From contig NZ_FCOG02000034.1 in the NCBI RefSeq assembly GCF_001544975.2, positions 1-64,000 of the forward strand: a stretch of DNA of 64,000 nucleotides, read 5' to 3'. The position numbers and the translations under genes were made by a program. Positions 9,335 to 17,002 of the stretch are shown here, piece after piece; position 1 is the first letter of the stretch, and each line of letters starts with the position of its first letter. The notes under the pieces were generated by a model. The model was not told where the DNA came from. It ran no database searches and saw only the letters and a list, made by a program, of their open reading frames with translations. Origin of the DNA: Caballeronia arationis (GTDB lineage: Bacteria > Pseudomonadota > Gammaproteobacteria > Burkholderiales > Burkholderiaceae).

Positions 9335-9368
9335 GGCGGGCATATACCCCCACCCGAAGGCAGGGGAT
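9335..9368 (-). promoter_or_regulatory. Hairpin followed by TATATGCCCGCC (late-promoter-like)
   Basis: On the minus strand a short CCCC...GGGG hairpin after the stop at 9380 is followed by TATATGCCCGCC (9335-9346), about 55 bases ahead of the giant fibre gene. It is one copy of the window-wide hairpin-TATG arrangement. Confidence 0.5.
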
Positions 9369-9379
9369 CCTGGTTCCGT

Positions 9380-10135
9380 TCAGACCAAATCCGCAATCGT
9401 GACCGCACCCACGGCGTGACTGTTACTCACCACGTTCGAACCAATCCGTTGCTGGACTAGATTGACGATCTGACCGTTGTAGACTCGGAACGTGTAATCG
9501 AGAATCGCATCGAGACACCCCTGATCACTGGCAGGCGATGAAGCCGAGGGATTCGAGACCGAGTTCATGAACGTCCCGCAAGACGTCTCCAGCACAGGTG
9601 CCTGATTCGCCAGTCCTATCGCGAGATACGCCCCGCGATAAGGCATCGTGGAGGCGATGATCGACGGGATGCCGCCGAACAAGTTCGAGACCGCGCTCGT
9701 CAGCGCGTTCGCATTCGTCGAGGGTTCGTCGTAGGAGCAGATGACATACGGCGTTCCAGCAGGTATTGAACCCAATGCCGAAATCAAGTACTGAGTTGCG
9801 CTGTTGGCATTGGCGTAGTTAGTCGAATCGCCGAAGACATCGTAGACGTTGGAGGTCAAGATGTTGCCGTATTGGTCGAACGTGACCAGCACATAGGACC
9901 GATTTCCTGCGAACCCCGTTGTGCCGTTCGCCCACAATCCGCGGTTCGATGCGCTCACCACGCTTTGCTCGAGGCCCAGCGAGTACACCTCAAACACATT
10001 GCCGCCATGAAACTGGGTCCACGTGCCGTTCTGTTTAACGAAAGCCCTCTTGACTCGAGTCCACGTCCCCGCGGATTTCCCGTAGATGTTCCGGACCGTA
10101 TCCCAGGTGCCGTTTTGGTTGCTGGACGCGCTCAT
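9380..10135 (-). CDS. Tail fibre-associated protein with ILEI-like domain
   Basis: The protein has 251 residues. Residues 1-45 hold three W-containing repeats (NGTWDTVRNIYGKSAGTWTR, then NGTWTQFHGG) of the kind found in fibre N-termini. Residues ~75-190 fit the interleukin-like EMT-inducer (ILEI/FAM3-like) fold seen in some phage fibres: a YVLVTFDQYGN strand, a Y/A/T..LISALGSIP helix, GTPYVICSYDEPS, then a Gly-rich segment ending AYLAIGLANQ. The C-terminal ~50 residues are probably beta. It starts three bases after the short fibre at 10138-10671 and has no ribosome-binding site of its own, so the two are likely translated as a pair. The ILEI assignment is by pattern only. Confidence 0.72.
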   Translation of the reverse strand: MSASSNQNGTWDTVRNIYGKSAGTWTRVKRAFVKQNGTWTQFHGGNVFEVYSLGLEQSVVSASNRGLWANGTTGFAGNRSYVLVTFDQYGNILTSNVYDVFGDSTNYANANSATQYLISALGSIPAGTPYVICSYDEPSTNANALTSAVSNLFGGIPSIIASTMPYRGAYLAIGLANQAPVLETSCGTFMNSVSNPSASSPASDQGCLDAILDYTFRVYNGQIVNLVQQRIGSNVVSNSHAVGAVTIADLV

Positions 10136-10137
10136 GA

Positions 10138-10671
10138 TTAGATCTGGTACCAGAGGTCACCATTGTTCCCGCCACTCGGTGCCGACGAAGAAATGGTCAT
10201 TTTGGGAATCGAGTTCGCCGAGCTACTCGCCGCAGCGGCACTGGCGGCGGCCGCCGTCGCCGAAGTACTGGCATTGGTGGCACTATTGCCGGCACTGGTT
10301 GAAGCAGACGCGGCCGTGGTCGCGCTACCCGAGGCAGCGGTCGCCGAACTCTGCGCCGCATTCGCATATGTCTGGGCATTCGCCGCGTTGGCCGACGAGG
10401 CGTTTGCGTTCAGCGTGGCAGTGCTCGCAGATGCACTGGCGGATGTGGAGGAGTTACTAGCCGCCGTCGCGCTGTTCGCGGCATTGGTAGCGCTGCTTGC
10501 AGCTGCATCCGCGCTCGTGGCGGCCGCCGCCGCAGACGCTGCGGCATTACTCGCTTGTGCCTGGGCGTCCAGATCGTCGGCCGCGATCGAATGAATGCCC
10601 GTAGCCATGCCACTGATTTCATTAGCGAGCGCCGTGACTTGCGATGCGATTTGTTGCTGAGGATTGGTCAC
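10138..10671 (-). CDS. Short Ala/Ser-rich coiled-coil fibre
   Basis: The protein has 177 residues from GTG 10671, with AGGAG six bases upstream. Residues 1-40 resemble the anchor of the other fibres (NEISGMATGIHSIAADD). Residues 40-155 are almost pure Ala/Ser/Thr/Asn repeat. The last 20 residues (MTISSSAPSGGNNGDLWYQI) are the small 'SAPxxxxNGDLWY' closing motif common at the ends of phage fibre modules. It has no head domain of its own, so it may act as a stalk for the ILEI-like protein encoded three bases downstream. Confidence 0.82.
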   Translation of the reverse strand: MTNPQQQIASQVTALANEISGMATGIHSIAADDLDAQAQASNAAASAAAAATSADAAASSATNAANSATAASNSSTSASASASTATLNANASSANAANAQTYANAAQSSATAASGSATTAASASTSAGNSATNASTSATAAAASAAAASSSANSIPKMTISSSAPSGGNNGDLWYQI

Positions 10672-10747
10672 AGCCCACTCCTTTCGTGGAAGAGAGAGAG
10701 ATTTAGAGACCCGTCATTGAATTTGCCGGATCATTAAAGACGAACGC

Positions 10748-10783
10748 GGACCCTCTACCGATCCAAACATCGGTATGGAGTCC
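10748..10783 (-). terminator. Imperfect hairpin downstream of the 847-residue fibre
   Basis: An inverted repeat (GGAC...ACCGAT with ATCGGT...GTCC) around a CCAAAC loop is followed on the minus strand by TTCGTCTTTAATG. It is a weak terminator candidate in the ~120-base gap before the 10138-10671 gene. Confidence 0.45.
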
Positions 10784-10791
10784 ATGCCGTT

Positions 10792-13335
10792 CTATTTCTG
10801 ATTCGCCTGCAACTGAGCGATGAGAAGGGCCTGTGCATCAAGCTTGTTGCTCAAGTCCTGAACCGTCGCCATTAGTTGGAGGATTGCATTCGACGCGCGC
10901 ATGGCTGAGTCGGATGCCGCCATCGCGCTGGCCGCTGCATCTGTTGCACTGGCGCTGGCTTCGTTGGCGTAATGGAGGGCCGAGTAATTGCTCGTGCCGT
11001 TGACCGGCCCCATGGCTTGTGAGGCCCAGGCCTGTGCCAGCAAGGCGGACGCACTCGCTACGCTGGCTTGTGATCTGGCATCCGTCTCTGCGACTCGTGC
11101 TTGGGTTGCGTAGTAATAGGCCGAGTAGTAGCTCGTCCCATCGACCACACCCGATCCTTGACTTGCCCATGCCTGGGCGAGGGCAGCCCTGGTCGTAGCA
11201 TTGGCCGCCGACGCAGACGCTGCCGTCTCGCTGGTCGCGGCACTCCCTGCACTCGCCGCAGCCGCGAGCGCCGAAGCCGAGGATTTGCTTGCCTCGGTCG
11301 TGGCCGTCGAAGCACTGTTACTTGCATCGATCGATGACGCGCCAGCCGCCGCTGCACTATTACCTGCGCTGATCGCCGATCGGCTGGAATTGGCAGACGC
11401 GGTCTGCGCCTGCGTTGCCGAGGTCGCGGCTGCGCTTACACTCCCGGACGCACTCGACGCCAATGCGGCCGCTTGCATCGCGGCCAGTTGCGCGTTCGAC
11501 GACGCCATCAAGGCGCTCCCATCTTGCGCAACCCATCCGCCGCTACTGTCGTACACCATCAGCACCGGTGGAGTCTGGGACGTATCCTCATACTCCGCCC
11601 CAGTTAGGAGGACGTCTCCATTTCCGTCGACCGTCGGTGGTGTGCTATGAGCACCCAGCCACAAGGCATTAAAGGAATGCAGCGCCGCCTGAATCGTCGT
11701 TGCGTACGTCGCAGCTTCCGAGGCACTGGTCGCGGCATCGGCAGCACTCGCCTGCGCATCCGACGCTTGTCTCTGCGCGTCGTCATCCGATGCCGCGGCT
11801 TGTTGAGCGTAGTAATACGCAGAACAGTAAGCTGTCCCGCCAACCGTCCCCGTCAACTGTGCGGCCCAGGCTTGAGCCAAAGCCGCATTCGTCGCCACTA
11901 CAACGGCCCGGCCCGTTACTATCGTCGCTGCCGTCTGTGCTTGAGTTGCAGAGTTTGCTGCATTCGCAGCATAGTACTTAGCCGAATAATCCTGACCATT
12001 CACCAGCCCCGATGTCTGGCTCGCCCACTCTTGAGCGAGCGTTGCGGCCGACTCCGCACTTACAGCCGAGGTATCAGCCTCCGTAGCGGATGCAGCGGCG
12101 TTCGTTGCCTGGGTTTGAGCATTAGCATTCGAGTCAGCAGCCTGTTGAGCGTAATGCTTCGCACCATAGTTGGTGCCATCCACCGTGCTGCTGGTTTGCG
12201 TCGCCCACGCCTGCGCCGTCGCAGCACTGCTGTCCGCCTGCAACGCTGAGACTGCAGCATCGTTGGCTGAGACACCCGCCGCGCCCGCCGCTGTATTCGA
12301 CGAACTGGCTGAAGCTGCAGCATTGACTTTCGAACTGGCCGCGGCCGAAGCCGCATTCGCCGCATTTGTTTCGCTCGTGTGAGCCGCCGCCGCACTATCC
12401 GCCGCACTTTCTGCACTCACCCCAATTGCACTAGCACTCGCCGCGGCACTGGTGGCATGGGTCTCCGCCTGAGTGACGCTGATAGCGGCGCTGTCAGCAG
12501 AGGCACCCGCCGCGGCCGCAGACAGCGCAGCCGATCCTGCTGAAGCCTCGGCTGCGTTAGCGCTTGTGGTCGCTCGAGCGGCACTATATGCCGCCGAGAA
12601 ATTCGTACCGTCCACCGTACCATCCGCTTGCGACGCCCACGCCTGAGCGCTTACAGCGGCGTCCGAAGCCTTGTGAGCAGCGGCCACAGCCGATGTCTCA
12701 GCGCTGGCTGCATCGTGCGCTGAGATATTCGCTGCCGAGGCTGAACTTGACGCCGATGAAGCCGCCGCGGCGGCGCCGAACGCAGAGGTGCTGGCAGCTG
12801 CCGCACTGCTAGCGGCGTTACCGGCCGACATCGAGGCATTCGTAGCGGAAGTCCCGGCCTGGGTAGCAGCGAGCAGTGCAGATCGCGACGCAAGCTCACC
12901 GTCGGGATCTTGATCCTGCCAGGCACCACCTACATACACGCGTACTTGCTGCGGATCCGATGTGGTGTTTAGATACTGCGCCCCGTCGACCAGCGCCTGG
13001 TCGTTGCCGTCCGCAATCGGATCCGTGGGAAACTCGCCCAGCCACAATCGCTTAAACGAGCTGAGCTGGCCTTGCAACTGTGCGGCCACACTGTTCGCCC
13101 GGGTGAGGGTAGTTTGGACTGTCGCCAGAGTTGCGTTCGCATCGCTAATCGAAGCGGTAGCCGTATCGACAGCGTTCGTCGCTTTAATGGCAGCTGAACT
13201 GGCCGTTGTTGCATTCGACGAAGCGCCGATCGCAGCAGTCGCAGCTGTTAGTGCCGAGTTTGCTGCATCGATCGCTGCGTTTTGGGCTACTGTAGCGCTC
13301 GCAGACGCAGCGGCCGCATCGTCTTGAGTGGTCAT
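10792..13335 (-). CDS. Long Ala/Ser-rich coiled-coil tail fibre
   Basis: The protein has 847 residues, with AGGAATTCAGG before ATG 13335. The Ala/Ser coiled-coil is interrupted by two WLG modules (WLGEFPTDPIADGNDQ near residue 98 and WLGAHSTPPTVDGNGD near 560) and at least five AWA(S/T)Q...Y(A)SAxYYA units. The C-terminus is not a globular head but a heptad helix (MATVQDLSNKLDAQ, ending LIAQLQANQK), so this fibre ends in a trimerisation coil. It may be a proximal or linking fibre that another protein caps, such as the jellyroll-type ligand proteins. The N-terminus (TTQDDAAAASAS) lacks the ISGM-type anchor. Confidence 0.87.
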   Translation of the reverse strand: MTTQDDAAAASASATVAQNAAIDAANSALTAATAAIGASSNATTASSAAIKATNAVDTATASISDANATLATVQTTLTRANSVAAQLQGQLSSFKRLWLGEFPTDPIADGNDQALVDGAQYLNTTSDPQQVRVYVGGAWQDQDPDGELASRSALLAATQAGTSATNASMSAGNAASSAAAASTSAFGAAAAASSASSSASAANISAHDAASAETSAVAAAHKASDAAVSAQAWASQADGTVDGTNFSAAYSAARATTSANAAEASAGSAALSAAAAGASADSAAISVTQAETHATSAAASASAIGVSAESAADSAAAAHTSETNAANAASAAASSKVNAAASASSSNTAAGAAGVSANDAAVSALQADSSAATAQAWATQTSSTVDGTNYGAKHYAQQAADSNANAQTQATNAAASATEADTSAVSAESAATLAQEWASQTSGLVNGQDYSAKYYAANAANSATQAQTAATIVTGRAVVVATNAALAQAWAAQLTGTVGGTAYCSAYYYAQQAAASDDDAQRQASDAQASAADAATSASEAATYATTIQAALHSFNALWLGAHSTPPTVDGNGDVLLTGAEYEDTSQTPPVLMVYDSSGGWVAQDGSALMASSNAQLAAMQAAALASSASGSVSAAATSATQAQTASANSSRSAISAGNSAAAAGASSIDASNSASTATTEASKSSASALAAAASAGSAATSETAASASAANATTRAALAQAWASQGSGVVDGTSYYSAYYYATQARVAETDARSQASVASASALLAQAWASQAMGPVNGTSNYSALHYANEASASATDAAASAMAASDSAMRASNAILQLMATVQDLSNKLDAQALLIAQLQANQK

Positions 13336-13365
13336 CCTGAATTCCTATCCGAAATCAATCGTAAA

Positions 13366-13434
13366 GACGGTCATAAAATGCCCGTTCAGATAGGAGAGGG
13401 AATAAGGGCTACCCAGTCCGAAGACCAGGTAGCC
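13366..13434 (-). promoter_or_regulatory. Terminator hairpin plus TTTATGACCGTC
   Basis: The stem GGCTACC/GGTAGCC (13407-13413 with 13428-13434) follows the stop of the peptidase gene on the minus strand and leads into CTTATTCCC. About 30 bases further is TTTATGACCGTC (13366-13377), then the fibre gene's leader. This is the hairpin-then-TATG arrangement seen throughout the window. Confidence 0.6.
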
Positions 13435-13439
13435 GTCGC

Positions 13440-13880
13440 TTAGCGCGCGAATTGCGCGCAGAAACTCATGAAGTCGTACATGCCGTTGGGGTCAACACGC
13501 CATGCACCTTTGACGCCCAACGAGCGAAGACAAGCTCGCGAGCAGAAGAACTTCTTGCGGATGAAGAACGTGACCGGACGCAAGATGAAACCAAGCAGGC
13601 CCACGTAGTCATACGACTCACCGGCGTGAGCTACGAACCATGCTCGGACCTGAGACACGTCGCCGGGTACCGTCAAGAAGTCCCAGTCACTGTCGGGCAA
13701 TGACTGGTTTTCAGCGATTCGCACGCCGACACCGGGCTTTGCCGAGGCGATGGTGTATGTGCCGTCGTCGTTTTCCTGAAGGATCATCTCGCAGTGTGCA
13801 TATCGACCTATCTCCCACCAACGAATGACCTTGTCCAGAAACGAGCCAGAGCCTTTATAGAAAGCGATTTTTACGGCCAT
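13440..13880 (-). CDS. Papain-like cysteine peptidase/amidase (permuted, YiiX-type)
   Basis: The protein has 146 residues, with GGAGG upstream of ATG 13880. The layout fits permuted papain-like (YiiX/YaeF-type) enzymes: a catalytic-type His in RYAHCEM (His29) near the N-terminus, then SYDYVGLLGF (~89-98), and a catalytic-type Cys in KKFFCSRAC (Cys113, with Cys117 close by). These enzymes cleave amide bonds in peptides, lipids or peptidoglycan stem peptides. It overlaps the Tfa-like gene upstream by ten bases, so it belongs to the fibre transcript. It may act at the cell wall or process fibre proteins. The fold assignment is moderately secure; the substrate is unknown. Confidence 0.75.
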   Translation of the reverse strand: MAVKIAFYKGSGSFLDKVIRWWEIGRYAHCEMILQENDDGTYTIASAKPGVGVRIAENQSLPDSDWDFLTVPGDVSQVRAWFVAHAGESYDYVGLLGFILRPVTFFIRKKFFCSRACLRSLGVKGAWRVDPNGMYDFMSFCAQFAR

Positions 13881-14587
13881 TCGATAGCCTCCACTGCAGC
13901 GACGGAAAGTGCTGCCAAGATTTTCTGTGCGAGATACTGGTTCTCGCCCATCAGCGAGAGAACCGCTTTTTTGGCATCCTTGCCGACCCGGAAGATCTGT
14001 ATTGAGCTGTGGTCACGGAACGCCCAGGCCGGAGGATTGGTTGTGGTGTCTGCACACCAGAAGGGGGTTGACCAGAGCACCCATTGTGCGGACCCGTCGA
14101 GAACGGGCGCATCAGGCACGGTCGGCCAGTTAGGCGGGGTGCCAGAGGTGGTCCCATCTGCCGTCACCACGTAAAGCTGCTTGTTCGCCACCACGTACTG
14201 ATCGGCAACGACCGCGGTGTTAGGCGTCCATGCGTCTGCCAGTAGATAGCCCAGCACCGCATCCATCAGGGACGAGAGCAGGTTCATCTGGTCAGTGGTC
14301 TTGGCTGGATACAAATACGCCTGGCCCATCGCCGTCGACGGAAAGCCCGTATAGATCAAATCAGCGCATTCGCCCGATAGCTTCGCAATTTGCGTCGACT
14401 GCGCGATCTGCAACGCGCTCGCATCCGAAATCGCTTCAATCGAGAAGGGCGTCGTCGAGTAGTTGATGATGTATTGATCAGGCTTCTGGTATTGCTCTTC
14501 CGTACAGATCACGGCCCCGGGCGGAATGGTGCCGTCAGGTGACAGCCCGACTCCACCATCTGGGGTGAAGAAATAGGTGAGTGTCAT
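13871..14587 (-). CDS. Tail-fibre assembly (Tfa/DUF4376-like) protein
   Basis: The protein has 238 residues. ATG 14587 is chosen over GTG 14590 because AAGGA then sits seven bases upstream. The N-terminus (LTYFFTPDGGVGLSPDGTIP) and the segment around FSIEAISDASALQI recall Tfa-type chaperones that bind fibre tips. The middle (ADAWTPNTAVVADQYVV, then LYVVTADGTTSGTPP) resembles a small carbohydrate-binding or fibre-stalk domain. The C-terminus is helical. It lies directly downstream of one fibre and overlaps the peptidase gene. Likely a fibre chaperone or a small fibre component; family membership is inferred from pattern and position. Confidence 0.6.
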   Translation of the reverse strand: MTLTYFFTPDGGVGLSPDGTIPPGAVICTEEQYQKPDQYIINYSTTPFSIEAISDASALQIAQSTQIAKLSGECADLIYTGFPSTAMGQAYLYPAKTTDQMNLLSSLMDAVLGYLLADAWTPNTAVVADQYVVANKQLYVVTADGTTSGTPPNWPTVPDAPVLDGSAQWVLWSTPFWCADTTTNPPAWAFRDHSSIQIFRVGKDAKKAVLSLMGENQYLAQKILAALSVAAVEAIEWP

Positions 14588-14597
14588 CACGACATCC

Positions 14598-15917
14598 TTA
14601 GTTGGGCAAGAAGATGAACAGCGACGCGAGCTGACTGCTGCTGGTTCCGGAGGGCGCGGTTTGTGTCAGCGTGAGCGTCACCGGCACGCCGGCCGTCACT
14701 GAAAACTGTCCGGAGGTGTTAGCTAGGTACTGGCCTGCGACGTTGCTCTGCGCAGCGATGGCGGTTGCGCCGTCGATAGTGGTGAATTCCTGGGATAGGG
14801 CGCCGGTGGTGTAGCCATAAGCGCCGCCTTGGGCAATGACAGCCACCTTGCCGCTGACAGTCGGAGTAAAGCTGAAGGTTGTGGAGACCGTGAGTGAGCT
14901 GGTGCTTGCTGCCGTCACGAGCTGTGACAGGAAGCCCGCAATCGGAGCCCCGCCGATATTGCTCAGCGCAGTGACGTCGTTCGCCAGGTCGCTCAGGTTA
15001 TTACTCGCCTTCAGCAATCCCGACTGGATCTCGCCTGTCAGCGTTGAGAGCGTGGTCGAGTAAAGAAGACCTCCGCGCGCCACACCCAAGAGATCACCGC
15101 TCTTCAACGCTCCCGCGTCGGTCTCGATACCACCCACAAATGCATTCACCGTGGAGGCAGATGCCGTTGCGGATTTGGCTGCATTGATGGCCGTCGTCGC
15201 GCTGTCGTTGGCAGCACTGGCACTGTTACTGGCGTTCGTCGCATACCGACTCGCGCTGTTCATGTACGTCTGCGCATTGGCTGCGTAGCTCGACGCCTGA
15301 ATCGCGTAGTACTTCGCTGAGTAGTCAGTGCCGGAGACCTTGCCTGTCGTCTGACTCGCCCATGCTTGCGCCCCCGCAATGACGGCGCTCCCCGTCGCCA
15401 CCACGGCCTGCGCCTGAGTAACCGACGAGGCGGCCTGGACAGCCGATGCCGCAGCGTTATCGGCAGAGGCAGAGGCAGCACCGGCGAACCCTGCTGCGCT
15501 TGCCTGGGCCGTCGCCGCTTGGGTGGCGCTCTCAGCCGCTTGCACTGCTGCGAGCTTCGCGCTGCTCGACGTTCCAGTATCGACGATCCAGCCGTCCACG
15601 GTATAGACCATCAGCACAGCGGGCGACTGGCTCGTATCCTCGTACTCGGCGCCGAGTTGCAACACGTCGCCGTTGTTGTCTGAGGTAGGAGGAGTGTTGT
15701 GCCCCCCGAGCCAGTACTTGTTGAGCGAGGCAATCGACGACTGGAGCGTGCTCGCTACACTGGTTGCGGTCGCAGCCGCATTGCTTGCGGTCGCAGCGCT
15801 GTGATTGGCGCTGGTCGACGCGCTCGTCGCGCTCTGGGCCGATGCCGCGGCGAGACTTGCTGAAGCAGCAGCAGAGGCGGCCGCCGCCTGGGCAACCGTA
15901 TCAACTTGATCCGTCAT
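14598..15917 (-). CDS. Ala/Ser-rich tail fibre with beta-sandwich head
   Basis: The protein has 439 residues. ATG 15917 has AGAGGACC upstream; the frame remains open to 16016 only as antisense of the next gene. It begins with an Ala/Ser coil, then a WLG module (WLGGHNTPPTSDNNGD near residue 67) and one AWASQTTGKVSGTDYSAKYY unit. A characteristic fibre 'neck' follows (GDLLGVARGGLLYST, then NNLSDLANDVTALSNIGG), the segment many fibres carry just before the tip. The last ~85 residues form a beta-rich head ending SLFIFLPN. No ISGM-type N-terminal anchor is present, so it may attach through another fibre. Confidence 0.85.
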   Translation of the reverse strand: MTDQVDTVAQAAAASAAASASLAAASAQSATSASTSANHSAATASNAAATATSVASTLQSSIASLNKYWLGGHNTPPTSDNNGDVLQLGAEYEDTSQSPAVLMVYTVDGWIVDTGTSSSAKLAAVQAAESATQAATAQASAAGFAGAASASADNAAASAVQAASSVTQAQAVVATGSAVIAGAQAWASQTTGKVSGTDYSAKYYAIQASSYAANAQTYMNSASRYATNASNSASAANDSATTAINAAKSATASASTVNAFVGGIETDAGALKSGDLLGVARGGLLYSTTLSTLTGEIQSGLLKASNNLSDLANDVTALSNIGGAPIAGFLSQLVTAASTSSLTVSTTFSFTPTVSGKVAVIAQGGAYGYTTGALSQEFTTIDGATAIAAQSNVAGQYLANTSGQFSVTAGVPVTLTLTQTAPSGTSSSQLASLFIFLPN

Positions 15918-15928
15918 GATCGGTCCTC

Positions 15929-16633
15929 TCAGGCTGGAATGAAGAACCCGCCGACGCGCATCGTGAGTGCGATCTGGGGATCGGTTGTCGTGGTAAGCAG
16001 AAGCTCGATGTCGCAAGCCTGTCCCGCTGCGAGGGCGACAACGCCCATGTGGTGCTGCGAGACGTTGGTTGTATCGCCGGACACTGATGCACCGTTGACG
16101 TACAGGTTGACGTTGATCCCGGCCTGGGCGATGTTGCTGTAGTTGACCGCGCCGAACGCAAAGACATGTCCGGCCACTGGCGCGGTAAAATTCGCGTCGA
16201 TCCGCAGCGTCCCGTTCGCCCCTGGAACCGCTCCTTGTCCGCCATTGGTTTCAACCGGGGAAATGAAGCGTCCACTCATCGCACTTAACGAGTTCTGAGC
16301 CTGCGTGGCGCTGGAGGCGGCCGATGAAGCACTGCTCTGCGCCTGCTGTGCGTAGGTGTTCGCGTCGAGTGCCGAGGCATTCGCGTCGCTCGCCTTCGTG
16401 CTCGCTGTCGCGGCGGAGTTTGCTGCGTTTGTGGCGGACGTCTGTGCCGCCGTGGCAGCACTACTGGCCGTGGTGGCAGAAGCACTCGCACTGGTCGCTG
16501 CAGAAGACGCAGTAGCCGCATCTGTGTCAGCTTCTTGCACGTCTTGGCCGATGTCCGAAAACGCCGGTGCCATCCCGCTGATCTTGGCTGCCAGCTCGGC
16601 TGTAGCGGCACTGAGTTGATCGGCAATACTCAT
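15929..16633 (-). CDS. Ala/Ser-rich tail fibre with N-terminal anchor and jellyroll-like tip
   Basis: The protein has 234 residues, with AGGAG five bases before ATG 16633 (an in-frame extension to 16672 is rejected). Residues 1-40 (KISGMAPAFSDIGQDVQEAD, then TDAATASS) match the anchor of the giant fibre at 5929-9279. A short Ala/Ser coil follows to ~120. Residues 125-234 are non-repetitive and beta-rich (LRIDANFTAP, GINVNLYVNG, ALTMRVGGFFIP), like a TNF/jellyroll-type receptor-binding tip. It is the shortest complete fibre here and a good model of the anchor-coil-tip architecture. Confidence 0.84.
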   Translation of the reverse strand: MSIADQLSAATAELAAKISGMAPAFSDIGQDVQEADTDAATASSAATSASASATTASSAATAAQTSATNAANSAATASTKASDANASALDANTYAQQAQSSASSAASSATQAQNSLSAMSGRFISPVETNGGQGAVPGANGTLRIDANFTAPVAGHVFAFGAVNYSNIAQAGINVNLYVNGASVSGDTTNVSQHHMGVVALAAGQACDIELLLTTTTDPQIALTMRVGGFFIPA

Positions 16634-16687
16634 AGTGCTCCTAATCGTTGAAGTCAAGTCATAACATGCCAAAGGAAATGAGTTGAC

Positions 16688-16731
16688 GGCATAAGCGCCA
16701 GAGGGGACAGATGGCTCCCTCTGGCTTATGG
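16688..16731 (-). promoter_or_regulatory. CATAAG...CTTATG hairpin with TATGCCGTC exit
   Basis: A near-perfect inverted repeat (GCCAGAGGG with CCCTCTGGC, flanked by CATAAG/CTTATG) lies between the repeat-protein gene and the fibre gene. On the minus strand it is followed by TTATGCCGTCAAC and then the fibre leader. It fits termination coupled to a TATG-type late promoter. Confidence 0.65.
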
Positions 16732-16771
16732 CGGCGATCGAGTACCGGCACCAGGCTACTATCCGGCTATA

Positions 16772-17002
16772 TCAACTGCGTGCCTGGACGACCAAAGCCG
16801 TCACCAAACGACGGCGTCCAAGTAATTGCGCGTCGCCGATGATCTCCGCATACACCTTGAGACCGCCGGCCTGGTACGGAAAATAGCCATACGGGGTGAG
16901 CGTCTCCGCATACACTTTCCGAGTCGCCGCGCTGTATGTGAGCGACGATGCAGCGATGGTCTCGGCATAGCTTTTCGTGACGACTGTGGAATCCGTAGCC
17001 AT
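16772..17002 (-). CDS. Small three-repeat tail-associated protein
   Basis: The protein has 76 residues. Its ATG overlaps the stop of the upstream gene (TAATG), indicating translational coupling. It contains three ~22-residue units with cores KSYAETIAASS, RKVYAETLTP and LKVYAEIIGD, each probably one beta-hairpin, followed by a basic tail. The design is the same as the protein at 1696-2106 although the sequences differ, and both sit right after a ligand protein of the LLFxxGF family. A capping or stacking subunit of the fibre tip is a reasonable guess. Confidence 0.75.
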   Translation of the reverse strand: MATDSTVVTKSYAETIAASSLTYSAATRKVYAETLTPYGYFPYQAGGLKVYAEIIGDAQLLGRRRLVTALVVQARS

